From positions 1 through 14,013 of the forward strand of contig DASQLD010000556.1 of assembly GCA_035630195.1 (NCBI GenBank): a stretch of DNA of 14,013 bases, read 5' to 3'. Of the stretch, positions 1-6,682 are shown piece by piece (within the stretch, counting starts at the first letter, position 1; every line of letters starts with the position of its first letter). The notes under the pieces are model-generated. The model saw nothing but the letters and a program-made list of their open reading frames with translations. It had not been told where the DNA came from and did no database searches. Origin of the DNA: DASQDN01 sp035630195. GTDB taxonomy: Bacteria > Acidobacteriota > Terriglobia > Bryobacterales > Bryobacteraceae. A program made the translations under genes and the position numbers.

Positions 1-31
1 TCGTTGGGCGATGGTATGGAATGGACTCCAC
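1..31 (-). CDS. 5' start of a downstream gene (partial; possibly a DegT-type aminotransferase)
   Basis: After the phosphoglycosyl transferase stop, a GTG at 31-29 overlaps the TAG by one base (TAGTG) and opens a frame that runs without stop to the window edge, reading (M)ESIPYHRPT. GAGGA is six bases upstream. The IPYHRPT start resembles the first residues of DegT/DnrJ/EryC1 sugar aminotransferases, which often begin with an I-P-x-x-R/K-P stretch and are frequent in such clusters, where they make amino sugars. Ten residues cannot prove this. The start itself is more secure than the family. Confidence 0.42.
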   Translation of the reverse strand, partial: MESIPYHRPT

Positions 32-681
32 TATGGTTCCTCGGTATAGGAGAAGCTTCGGAGCACTCGCTGAGGCTCGAACCCCACAGGGAGGAACGAG
101 TAACGGGCTGTCAGAAGCAGTAATTTCAAATCTCGTGCAGCGGACCGGTTTTGTATGTAGAACGTACTGAGCCGCAATTTCCGTGGTAGCACTTCCGATC
201 GGTATAACTTCTCCGGATCAGACGCGCCGGCCAGAACTCTTTCTTCGTGGCGGTAAACCAAACTCGCAAGATCCGAGAGACCCGGCCTCACGGAAAGAAC
301 GCAGCGCCACAACGGATCTTTTGTATCCACAAATAAGGGCACTTCGGGCCGAGGGCCGATTAAACTCATTTCTCCACGGACAACATTAAGTAATTGTGGG
401 AGTTCGTCGAGTTTGTAGGCGCGTAACACCGCGCCTACGGCCGTGATGCGTGGGTCGGCTGAAGCCGTGATCGACGTTCCCGTGTTGGCGTTGCGCATCG
501 ACCTGAACTTCAAGCACCAGAACGGCCGGCCATGGAGACCGATTCGTTTCTGACGATAGAAGATAGGAAATCCGTCACCCCACACGATAGCAATCGCAGC
601 GACTAGCAGGATGGGCGAAAGCAAGGCCAGTGCAATAGCCGCCACTAGGCGGTCAATAACAATCCGCAACATCTCAGTCAT
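31..681 (-). CDS. Monotopic phosphoglycosyl transferase (undecaprenyl-phosphate sugar-1-P transferase)
   Basis: Adds a sugar-1-phosphate from a UDP-sugar to undecaprenyl phosphate, the first committed step of repeat-unit synthesis. From the ATG at 681 it is 216 residues, the size of the bare PglC/catalytic module without the WcaJ N-terminal membrane domain. It begins with a membrane-entering helix (about 5-34) broken by the usual Ser-Pro (LLSPILL). Then come FYRQKRIGLHGRPFWCLKFR (41-60), the catalytic Asp-Glu pair in KLDELPQLLNVVRGEMS (D92, E93), SLIGPRPE (106-113) and VRPGLSDLASLVYRHEE (131-147). The PG-x-SDLASL segment differs from the common PGITGLAQV and suggests a subgroup. A longer reading from ATG at 732 adds 17 residues overlapping the GT2 gene; I reject it because family members start close to the helix. 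The TAG at 33-31 shares a base with a following GTG. Confidence 0.92.
   Translation of the reverse strand: MTEMLRIVIDRLVAAIALALLSPILLVAAIAIVWGDGFPIFYRQKRIGLHGRPFWCLKFRSMRNANTGTSITASADPRITAVGAVLRAYKLDELPQLLNVVRGEMSLIGPRPEVPLFVDTKDPLWRCVLSVRPGLSDLASLVYRHEERVLAGASDPEKLYRSEVLPRKLRLSTFYIQNRSAARDLKLLLLTARYSFLPVGFEPQRVLRSFSYTEEP
38..42 (-). promoter_or_regulatory. Ribosome binding site for the gene entering at the left edge
   Basis: GAGGA lies six bases upstream of a GTG at 31-29 on the minus strand, inside the end of the phosphoglycosyl transferase gene. This good match and spacing is the best evidence that a further gene begins there. Confidence 0.5.
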
Positions 682-685
682 TTGA

Positions 686-1738
686 CTAACGTGTAATTCC
701 GGTGGCGAACCGGCCGCTCGGCGTGGCGCCATCGCCCGATATCATGGAGTGCAACAGCCCGGCGATGAAGCCTGAACCGTAGGCGAGATGGTAGACAGAG
801 AAGACAAGTGGCAGAAGCGGCGTTACGCCCCACCCATATGGCTTGCTCGTGAAGAAGGACGCTACGCCCGCAGCGATCCCATAGCTCACAACCGTCAAAG
901 CCAACGCTGCCGTTCCCGCGAGACTGAGGACAGGCCACTTCATAACCACACCCATCAGCGCTACCACTATGAGGAGCATTAACGCGAGAACAAACGCTCC
1001 TGGCACCAAATGCCGCACTGAAGCCGGAGTGCGATGCTTGCGAATGACCTTAACCTTCCAAAATCCATACTGGAAATACTGACGAAAAAGCGCCTTGAGG
1101 TCTGAGCGGGGCCGATACCAGGACACGATCTCAGGACTCTGCCAGATGCGGCCGCCGTTCCGCACGATACGAAGGTTATGTTCGTCGTCTTGGTTTCGCA
1201 CCAAAGTCTCATCGAATAATCCGAAGCGATCGAATGAAGATCGAAGCCAACATCCGTACGTGACCGTGTCAACGAAGCCTTTGTACATTGCATCGTGAAA
1301 GCGCGCTCCGCCGCAGGAAAACGCCGAGTGGTACGCTGTCGCAACCGCCTTCTGGACCAAGCCATTTGCTTTAGTCCGCGCCGGACCACCAACGTTGTCC
1401 GCATTTGTCGCAAATAGTGTTCTGACGCAGGATTGCACGTAGTCAGGCGCATACTCAGTGTGCGCATCCATTCGCACGATCACGTCACCACGGCTTGCCG
1501 CTATCGCGGCATTTAAGCCGGAAGATACGATCTTGCCTTCATTGCTGATCACACGCAGAAACTCAAACTTGCGACTGTAATCATTCAGAATCTGACGTGT
1601 ACCATCGTCACTGGCGCCGTCCGCGATCAAGTATTCGCAATCCAAGCCATCAGTATCTTGATTCAACAAAGACTCAATAGCATGACGAATATGCTTCGAT
1701 TCGTTACGACAAGCCATGATGACTGACACCGTAGTCAT
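686..1738 (-). CDS. ExoA-like GT2 membrane glycosyltransferase
   Basis: A 350-residue inverting GT-A fold enzyme, similar to ExoA-type succinoglycan glycosyltransferases. It begins TVSVIMACRNES (3-14). It has the nucleotide-binding IADGASDDGT (38-47), a DxD-like RMDAHTEY (89-96), VDTVTYGCWLR (156-166), the catalytic-region GLFDETLVRNQDDEHNLRI (173-191) with the acidic DDE, and QYFQYGFWK (220-228). The ordered motifs VDTV-x-YG, FDE-x-LVRNQDDE and QYFQYG match the ExoA group. The C-terminal 100 residues contain three hydrophobic segments (about 245-267, 270-296, 305-331), anchoring it in the inner membrane, where it would extend an undecaprenyl-pyrophosphate-linked sugar. The start is supported by AGGAG seven bases upstream and the ATGA overlap. 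It ends four bases before the preferred start of the phosphoglycosyl transferase. Confidence 0.9.
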   Translation of the reverse strand: MTTVSVIMACRNESKHIRHAIESLLNQDTDGLDCEYLIADGASDDGTRQILNDYSRKFEFLRVISNEGKIVSSGLNAAIAASRGDVIVRMDAHTEYAPDYVQSCVRTLFATNADNVGGPARTKANGLVQKAVATAYHSAFSCGGARFHDAMYKGFVDTVTYGCWLRSSFDRFGLFDETLVRNQDDEHNLRIVRNGGRIWQSPEIVSWYRPRSDLKALFRQYFQYGFWKVKVIRKHRTPASVRHLVPGAFVLALMLLIVVALMGVVMKWPVLSLAGTAALALTVVSYGIAAGVASFFTSKPYGWGVTPLLPLVFSVYHLAYGSGFIAGLLHSMISGDGATPSGRFATGITR

Positions 1739-3165
1739 CGCGCCGCTCCTAGCTCCGCCTCTGAAGTCCCCGTCGAGCGCCGAATCTCATCCTGATCTAA
1801 TTCACAAATTACGGCTCTAAACTTACCGTTGGCTCCGCGCGGGATGAAGGACATCTGCTTGATGACTACATCCACTTCGCCCATTCGGTTTCGTAGTTGC
1901 CGGGCAATTGCGGCTTCCGTTGAACCGTTGAAGGATTTAGCGGGTACCACATTGACATGCAGCTCTGTGAGACTCTTCTGTACGATCTGAACTTCCTGAA
2001 CAGCGAGGTCTGACTTCAAGACCGGATCGAGTCTCCCGACTCTCCGGCCAGAGGCCGTGTACAACACGTCATCGAGGCGGCCTTCCACTGACTTGAGCCA
2101 CGGCAGAGTTCGTCCACATTCACATACATTCGCTCGATCCCCGAGCGCTGCGCGGTCCCCAACTCGGTAACGGATCAGCGGCATGTCCGTATTCAGCAGA
2201 CCCGTACAGACCAGATCACCAGTGGTTTCAGGAGCCGCCGGTTTGCCATCGGTTAGAACTTCGACGACACCGACTCGAGGCCATAGGTGCAGTCGTCCAT
2301 ACTCACACTCGGAAGCCGCTGCAACCATTTCACTCATGCCGTATGTCTCACGCACAGGACAGTGAAAGGCTTGCGAAATCGTTTGCCGTTGGCGCGCCGA
2401 CAGGGGCTCGGCGTTGGTGATTGCAACAGCGAACACGAGGTCATCCCGTCCGTCTGCGAGCGCCTGACTCGCTAAAGCATAAAGCGCGGAGGAATAGCCG
2501 TAGACATACTTTATCCGGTATTTCTTGAGGGCTGTGAAGTAATGGCGAATCAGATCGGGCGAGAGATGATAGCTCGACATGTACAACTGGCGAAATGCGC
2601 GATTCCAGATCCAGAACGGTGGCTCCGTCTGGCTCACAGGCACAATGAGCTGTCCACCCAGAATTGCCCACCGATCGTCCTTCGTTACTCCGTACCATCG
2701 CCGCCAACGAGCTTCGGTGAGCGCATACCACTCGTGAAGAGTTTTCCGGCTTTGCCACAACTGAAGCGGCTTTCCCGTCGTCCCGCTGGTGGCGGTTCGA
2801 AACAGCTTCTTGGGATTAGAGCCTTCGACGAGAAATGACTCTGGCGATTCGCGGACCGGATCCTTCTCGAGAACAGGCCAGTTTGCCAGGACGTCGACCG
2901 GAGAAGTATCTCCATCGCGCCGTCTTTGTTCCCAAATACCCCGATAGTACGGGACGTTTTTTGCTGAGTGGACCAGCAGAGCACTCAGTTGGGCGCTCTG
3001 TTCAGCGTGCATATGTTCGGCTGTCCAGTATTCCCGTGCCAGCGCTTCGCAGACAAGATCTTCGGTGTCGCGGCCGTAGCGCCACGAATACAGGTGATAA
3101 CCATAAGCGCTAGCCGCAAGCACGCGGGCCCATTGGGGCAAAGCATGATAGAGATCGATTAGCAT
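1735..3165 (-). CDS. CapK/PaaK-like adenylate-forming protein (second paralogue)
   Basis: A 476-residue CapK-branch ANL protein, paralogous to the gene at 6683-8167. Over residues 166-200 it is identical to that protein at 22 of 35 positions without gaps, and the register stays constant to about residue 385. Motifs: TATSGTTGKP (124-133), RETYGMSE (272-279), RYRVGD (332-337), C348-x-C350-GR, and IPRGANGKFR with the catalytic lysine K448. Residues 374-383 read RRVGRLDPVL, the form I associate with capsule-type CapK proteins, whereas the first paralogue has a PaaK-like VTPTSMEI there. It should adenylate a carboxylic acid for transfer to the glycan or to CoA; the substrate is unknown. It starts at an ATG overlapping the GNAT stop by seven bases, with GGAAA six bases upstream, and ends in an ATGA overlap with the GT2 gene. 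Confidence 0.86.
   Translation of the reverse strand: MLIDLYHALPQWARVLAASAYGYHLYSWRYGRDTEDLVCEALAREYWTAEHMHAEQSAQLSALLVHSAKNVPYYRGIWEQRRRDGDTSPVDVLANWPVLEKDPVRESPESFLVEGSNPKKLFRTATSGTTGKPLQLWQSRKTLHEWYALTEARWRRWYGVTKDDRWAILGGQLIVPVSQTEPPFWIWNRAFRQLYMSSYHLSPDLIRHYFTALKKYRIKYVYGYSSALYALASQALADGRDDLVFAVAITNAEPLSARQRQTISQAFHCPVRETYGMSEMVAAASECEYGRLHLWPRVGVVEVLTDGKPAAPETTGDLVCTGLLNTDMPLIRYRVGDRAALGDRANVCECGRTLPWLKSVEGRLDDVLYTASGRRVGRLDPVLKSDLAVQEVQIVQKSLTELHVNVVPAKSFNGSTEAAIARQLRNRMGEVDVVIKQMSFIPRGANGKFRAVICELDQDEIRRSTGTSEAELGAAR
1746..1750 (-). promoter_or_regulatory. Ribosome binding site for the GT2 gene
   Basis: AGGAG sits seven bases upstream of the ATG at 1738, within the last codons of the CapK-like gene. 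It is among the best-placed Shine-Dalgarno sequences in the window and fixes the start of the GT2 glycosyltransferase. Confidence 0.65.
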
Positions 3166-3851
3166 GCCGTTTCCAATGCTGTTCCAGAATGTCTGGTGAG
3201 TTTCATTCGGCCATTCCAGCGGCCATTGCTGGTTACACGCGACCAGCCTAGTTTCTCGTATAGGGCGATGGCGCGGTGGTTCATCGGCTCAACTGCCAAA
3301 TAGACCGTGCCAAATCCTTGGGAGAATCCGGTTTCGACGCAATGACGCATCAAAGTGGCGCCGACGCCATGACCTTGTGCGCCCCGTTCCACTGCTAGTG
3401 CTTCCACCCAAAAAGATGCAACAGTGGGAGTCTTCGAAGTTTCGACGGGTGTCTTACGAACGGATATCCGCTTCACTATCGATCGCGCGGCATACGCTGC
3501 CATCTTGGAGATTCTTCTGTCAAAAAGAATAGACGGCCGGGAAAGAAAGGCAGCGCCTATAACGCGGGGACTTCTCGTTAGAAAGGGCACAGGGGATAGG
3601 AATGTATCTGCGCAATAGGCAAAACCGCAGACGCGATCTCCTTCTGTTGCGACATAACCAACCAGTTTCGGCAGGGATTTCATCTGCCAGCTGTAATACT
3701 CCCGAAGGACGTCTTCGCCGAAGCAACTGAAGGCACTCGAGGGAAAGGCATCGCAATGGATTCTTGCAACCGCGCCGATATCAGAGTTCAGGAGCGGTCG
3801 AATCGTGAACTGACGATCAGTCCGCGGCACCTTGCTCAACCCTTTCGACAT
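3159..3851 (-). CDS. GNAT family N-acetyltransferase
   Basis: A 230-residue single-domain GNAT enzyme using acetyl-CoA or another acyl-CoA. The N-terminus FTIRPLLNSDIGAVARIHCDAFP (16-38; an RPL-x3-D pattern) is typical. The CoA pyrophosphate loop is RGAQGHGVGATLM (156-168), and the C-terminal part reads NHRAIALYEKLGWSRV (191-206), with Y198 in the position of the usual general acid. An insertion of about 50 residues (95-145, basic) lies between the two halves and is larger than usual. The likely substrate is an amino sugar or amine of the glycan pathway, given its place behind the FemAB-type gene. The ATG at 3851 has AGGA directly against it, poorly spaced; a GTG at 3830 with AAAGGG upstream is a possible alternative start. 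Its TAA overlaps the next ATG in the pattern ATGCTAA. Confidence 0.82.
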   Translation of the reverse strand: MSKGLSKVPRTDRQFTIRPLLNSDIGAVARIHCDAFPSSAFSCFGEDVLREYYSWQMKSLPKLVGYVATEGDRVCGFAYCADTFLSPVPFLTRSPRVIGAAFLSRPSILFDRRISKMAAYAARSIVKRISVRKTPVETSKTPTVASFWVEALAVERGAQGHGVGATLMRHCVETGFSQGFGTVYLAVEPMNHRAIALYEKLGWSRVTSNGRWNGRMKLTRHSGTALETAC

Positions 3852-4947
3852 TCCTGTTGGCTAGCGCCCGCCGCATCTGCCCTCGTGTTCGTTGTTGCCA
3901 GCGATAGGCGCGTCGCGCGAGTTCTCTGGCTGCAGGCATCCAGAAGTATCTGCTTCGAATCCAACGCAATGTCTGCTGATCCGGTTCGCCACCAAATTTA
4001 CGTTTGGCTTCCCCCCCGCCGGTCATGTCAAACACACTGCATCCACGCGCGGCAGCATGCTCCATAGCCGTCCAAGTTAAAAACTCCGTTGGACTCTGAA
4101 GCCGCGCGTCATACCGATGCGTCCACATCCACAGCACAAGTTCGGAACCATCAGCCGAAAATAGCCCGGTCGCGATCGACCTCCCGGCATCCGTTTTTAC
4201 GTTCAGCGCCAATAAGTCGCCGGTCTTCGCAAGGGCTTCATAGCAAGCAAACATACGTTTATGACTGAATGGCACCGCATTCCCTCGCCGCGTAAAGACC
4301 TCTTTGGTTTGGTCGAAACATTCGGCCACGAACTCATCGGCGGCGGTCATGTCAGTGTGAACTGAGACGGTGATTCCAGCTCTCTGACATTTCCGTACCC
4401 GATTTCGAACCTTCGGATTGAGCTTTGCGAAACCCTTATCCGCGTCTTGTGGAAATAGGACGGCACGGTACGTAAATTGCGGGTACGAATGAAAGCCCAG
4501 CGCTTCCATTTCTCCCGCGTCAAAATCTCTGCCGGCTATCTCAATGTGGTGAATATTGAACTCGGACTCCAACAGATCAATAGCGGCCGCCATTATCGCG
4601 GGTCCCGATGTTCGTCGTGGGTCAAAGACAGGCCCCATGGATTCGGTTTGAGAACCTTCTAGCGGTGAGCCGAACACATTCAACGGTCCCAGCCGGAGAA
4701 TATAGCCCGGTAGGGCTCCCACAATCTCGCCACCGGTTTCGAACACGAGAAAGACGGGACGTGCCGAAACGAGCGATGCGACTGAGCGGCACCATGCGGA
4801 AGAGTGAAAGGTTCTCTTGTTTGGGAACCGTGCTACCAACAGATCCCACTTCTCCAGTTCGAGACCTGTCGCCAACCTCGCGATCGGTTTGCTCGAAGCT
4901 GTTCCCTTAGACACTACGGACGGTTTTGAGACTGCGGGAGAAGACAT
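3817..4947 (-). CDS. FemAB/BioF2-type acyltransferase (GNAT fold)
   Basis: A 376-residue protein of the Acetyltransf_6/FemAB-like group, double-GNAT enzymes that transfer acyl or aminoacyl groups to amines on cell-wall or polysaccharide precursors. Visible: an N-terminal GNAT-like half with FHSSAWCRSVASL (47-59), FLVFETGGEIVGALP (66-80) and LNVFGSPLEGS (89-99); the linking KVRNRVRKCQRAG (179-191); and the second half with SIATGLFSADGSELVLWMW (257-275) and the family's closing FDMTGGGEAKRKFGGE (306-321). The last 55 residues are Arg-rich. No membrane segment. Similar proteins occur in PEP-CTERM/exosortase EPS loci (pepcterm FemAB type), often beside a polysaccharide deacetylase, as here, but no exosortase is seen. 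It may acylate the amine left by the adjacent deacetylase; that is inference. It overlaps the next gene by 35 bases. Confidence 0.78.
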   Translation of the reverse strand: MSSPAVSKPSVVSKGTASSKPIARLATGLELEKWDLLVARFPNKRTFHSSAWCRSVASLVSARPVFLVFETGGEIVGALPGYILRLGPLNVFGSPLEGSQTESMGPVFDPRRTSGPAIMAAAIDLLESEFNIHHIEIAGRDFDAGEMEALGFHSYPQFTYRAVLFPQDADKGFAKLNPKVRNRVRKCQRAGITVSVHTDMTAADEFVAECFDQTKEVFTRRGNAVPFSHKRMFACYEALAKTGDLLALNVKTDAGRSIATGLFSADGSELVLWMWTHRYDARLQSPTEFLTWTAMEHAAARGCSVFDMTGGGEAKRKFGGEPDQQTLRWIRSRYFWMPAARELARRAYRWQQRTRGQMRRALANRNVERVEQGAAD

Positions 4948-5875
4948 CTTTTACCTTCACTGCGCCTTTGTCGAGAAGCCACAAAATCTCCAGACGGCGC
5001 AGAGCTTCTACGGAAATGGTTCGACTCTTTCGATCCGCTCCGTGACGAAGATACTCCAACGCCTCGGTTACAGTCGGGAGCCACGGATCTTTCTTTGCCA
5101 CATATTCGAGAATGCGACGAAACTCTGGCTTTACCTGCCCGCGGTCAGCGAACCCTCCCCCGAAATGTACATAGGCGATGCACAATCCGCTCTGACGCTC
5201 CAGGCGGTCGATTGCTGAGCACGTGAAATTCGCAAGAAAACGGCGGAGATTTCCGCCTTCAGCCGACGCAAACCAAAAATTTACATAGGGCTTGTTTGCG
5301 TCATGGTAAGGCATTTCCGGACACGACGCCAACGTATTGAGATCGTTGTAAACGAAATTCCGGACGTAAGTGACATCCCGTTGGCAAAGATCTCCCCAGA
5401 ACAACCGGTGACCTTCCACATGCCCGTAGGAAATTTCGTTGCGAGTCTGGCTCGTCGCTCTTTGATAGATGGATCGCCTCCATCCGCTAAGCCGCGTATC
5501 GCCCCAATAGAGATTCTCAAGACAACCGGTGTGATTGCAATGAATGCTCGGCGGCGCCCCGAACTCTCGTTTGAATTCCTCTAGAGCCCGTTCGACGATT
5601 CGCCTTTCCGAGGTCACCGGAGCGGCGTTATGAAGAGCAATCTCAAAGCCGGCAGATTGGATGTCCCGCACCCACTTCAGGTATGCAGGATCTTCACAGC
5701 TCGACCCGCCATTCTTTGTGTGTTGACCGGATCCATTGAGCATCCATACTGACTTCGTCGTCCGAAAGTCGAGGTCCCTGAGCACATCGTAAACAGGTTT
5801 GACTCGCTCGATCGTCGCCCAGTCGGTATCATCGAAAATCGTGAACGCAAACTTCTTGCCACCCGGCCAAAGCAT
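4907..5875 (-). CDS. Divergent NodB-type polysaccharide deacetylase-like protein
   Basis: A 322-residue protein resembling the NodB/CE4 polysaccharide deacetylase fold, which removes N- or O-acetyl groups from glycans. It opens KKFAFTIFDDTDW (7-19), where FDD matches the catalytic/metal-binding aspartates of motif 1 (usually TFDDG). Motif 2, normally H-x3-H, is not intact: the expected place reads GFEIALHNAAP (76-86) with a single His (H82). Other candidate metal ligands are H112 and H115 (IHCNHTG), and H237 in AYVHFGGGF fits the C-terminal His motif. No signal peptide or membrane segment is seen, so it probably acts in the cytoplasm on a lipid-linked or nucleotide-linked sugar. It could have moved to another amidohydrolase-like role. 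The start is firm: ATG overlaps the previous stop as TAATG with GGAGG 12 bases upstream. It overlaps the next gene by 41 bases. Confidence 0.72.
   Translation of the reverse strand: MLWPGGKKFAFTIFDDTDWATIERVKPVYDVLRDLDFRTTKSVWMLNGSGQHTKNGGSSCEDPAYLKWVRDIQSAGFEIALHNAAPVTSERRIVERALEEFKREFGAPPSIHCNHTGCLENLYWGDTRLSGWRRSIYQRATSQTRNEISYGHVEGHRLFWGDLCQRDVTYVRNFVYNDLNTLASCPEMPYHDANKPYVNFWFASAEGGNLRRFLANFTCSAIDRLERQSGLCIAYVHFGGGFADRGQVKPEFRRILEYVAKKDPWLPTVTEALEYLRHGADRKSRTISVEALRRLEILWLLDKGAVKVKDVFSRSLKTVRSV
4954..4958 (-). promoter_or_regulatory. Ribosome binding site for the FemAB-type gene
   Basis: GAAGG lies six bases upstream of the ATG at 4947, inside the coding sequence of the deacetylase-like gene. 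It supports starting the FemAB-type protein at 4947 and therefore a real 41-base gene overlap rather than a later start. Confidence 0.55.
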
Positions 5876-6678
5876 TACGCTACTGCTGCCTCCGAAGTAG
5901 CGCTCGCTGCATAGAGCACATAAGGCTCATGCTTCCAGTTGTCAATCTTCCGAAAGATGCCGTTCTTCAGTACTACCTGTTCCTTCAGCATAGAATCTGT
6001 ACGAAGCACGCTGGTGGTGGGCGGTTGGTGATACAGAATAAGGATCGGACGCTTGGCCTCCCCATAGGACGCCTCGAGACGGTTGATGACCTTGCTCAAA
6101 ATCGGCTTGTCAAACGGTTCGTAAAAATAACAGATCAGCGGATCGGCGGGCACCGGCCACTGCGTCGCATCGGCATGCACGCTTTCCACTTTCGTACATT
6201 TCCTTTCAGCAGGCCGAAACTTCTCAAGATTGGCGATAGCAATTCGATGAAGGTCCGCAGCGAATTCGACGCCCACAATATTTCGGAATGGATATAGCGA
6301 CGCCACCATGAGCGCCAACCCTTTGCCGGAGCCGAAATCAACGAATGTGAACGACTCGGGTCCGACCGGAAGGCTTTGCAGCGCTCCGTGAACGTGCTCG
6401 CTCGTCGAGGCCTTGTAATACGCAGCGTATACGTAGTTGGGGCTCGAAATCTCCATTGACGCGACGCGGACGATTCCGCTGGTATCCGTCCCGTACTTCA
6501 AATCGAACGCGTTCTTTCGATCCGCACGCTTCTTGTTTGAAGGCAAGAATCCATGCAAAACGCCATTCAACATATGTCCGGCATCGCGAAATCCATCATC
6601 CCTTGCGCTGCGGATGACAGCACGGACAAGACGAACCCCTGAGTGAGCTTTCTGACGCAATACTCGGTCAAGTCGCAT
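5875..6678 (-). CDS. Class I SAM-dependent methyltransferase
   Basis: A 267-residue protein from the ATG at 6678. The SAM-binding motif I is TFVDFGSGKGLAL (111-123), followed by the acidic strand-2 region NIVGVEFAADL (133-143) and a post-motif segment CYFYEPFDKP (183-192). A basic N-terminal part of about 65 residues (KKRADRKNAFD near 49-59) precedes the Rossmann core. It would methylate a sugar hydroxyl, amine or acyl group of the repeat unit or its precursor; the acceptor is not predictable, and no C-methyltransferase signature was noticed. A GTG at 6711 gives 11 more residues and a 29-base overlap with the previous gene. I prefer 6678 because it follows the previous stop by four bases and the extra residues look random. 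Its TAA shares one base with the next gene's ATG (TAATG). Confidence 0.8.
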   Translation of the reverse strand: MRLDRVLRQKAHSGVRLVRAVIRSARDDGFRDAGHMLNGVLHGFLPSNKKRADRKNAFDLKYGTDTSGIVRVASMEISSPNYVYAAYYKASTSEHVHGALQSLPVGPESFTFVDFGSGKGLALMVASLYPFRNIVGVEFAADLHRIAIANLEKFRPAERKCTKVESVHADATQWPVPADPLICYFYEPFDKPILSKVINRLEASYGEAKRPILILYHQPPTTSVLRTDSMLKEQVVLKNGIFRKIDNWKHEPYVLYAASATSEAAVA

Positions 6679-6682
6679 TTGA

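Noticed and set aside
979..1467. Minus-strand 162-codon frame inside the GT2 gene
   Set aside because: It is an out-of-frame reading of the ExoA-like gene, Arg-rich and without domains.
2062..2130. C-x-C-GR in both CapK-like proteins as a zinc site
   Set aside because: Only two cysteines are clustered, and a C-x-CGR pair is common in PaaK/CapK proteins as part of a loop. There is no second pair to complete a zinc ribbon in the same region.
4817..5218. Plus-strand open frame of 133 codons across the deacetylase/FemAB junction
   Set aside because: Both minus-strand genes are supported by family motifs and translational coupling. The antisense product has low-complexity composition and no family features.
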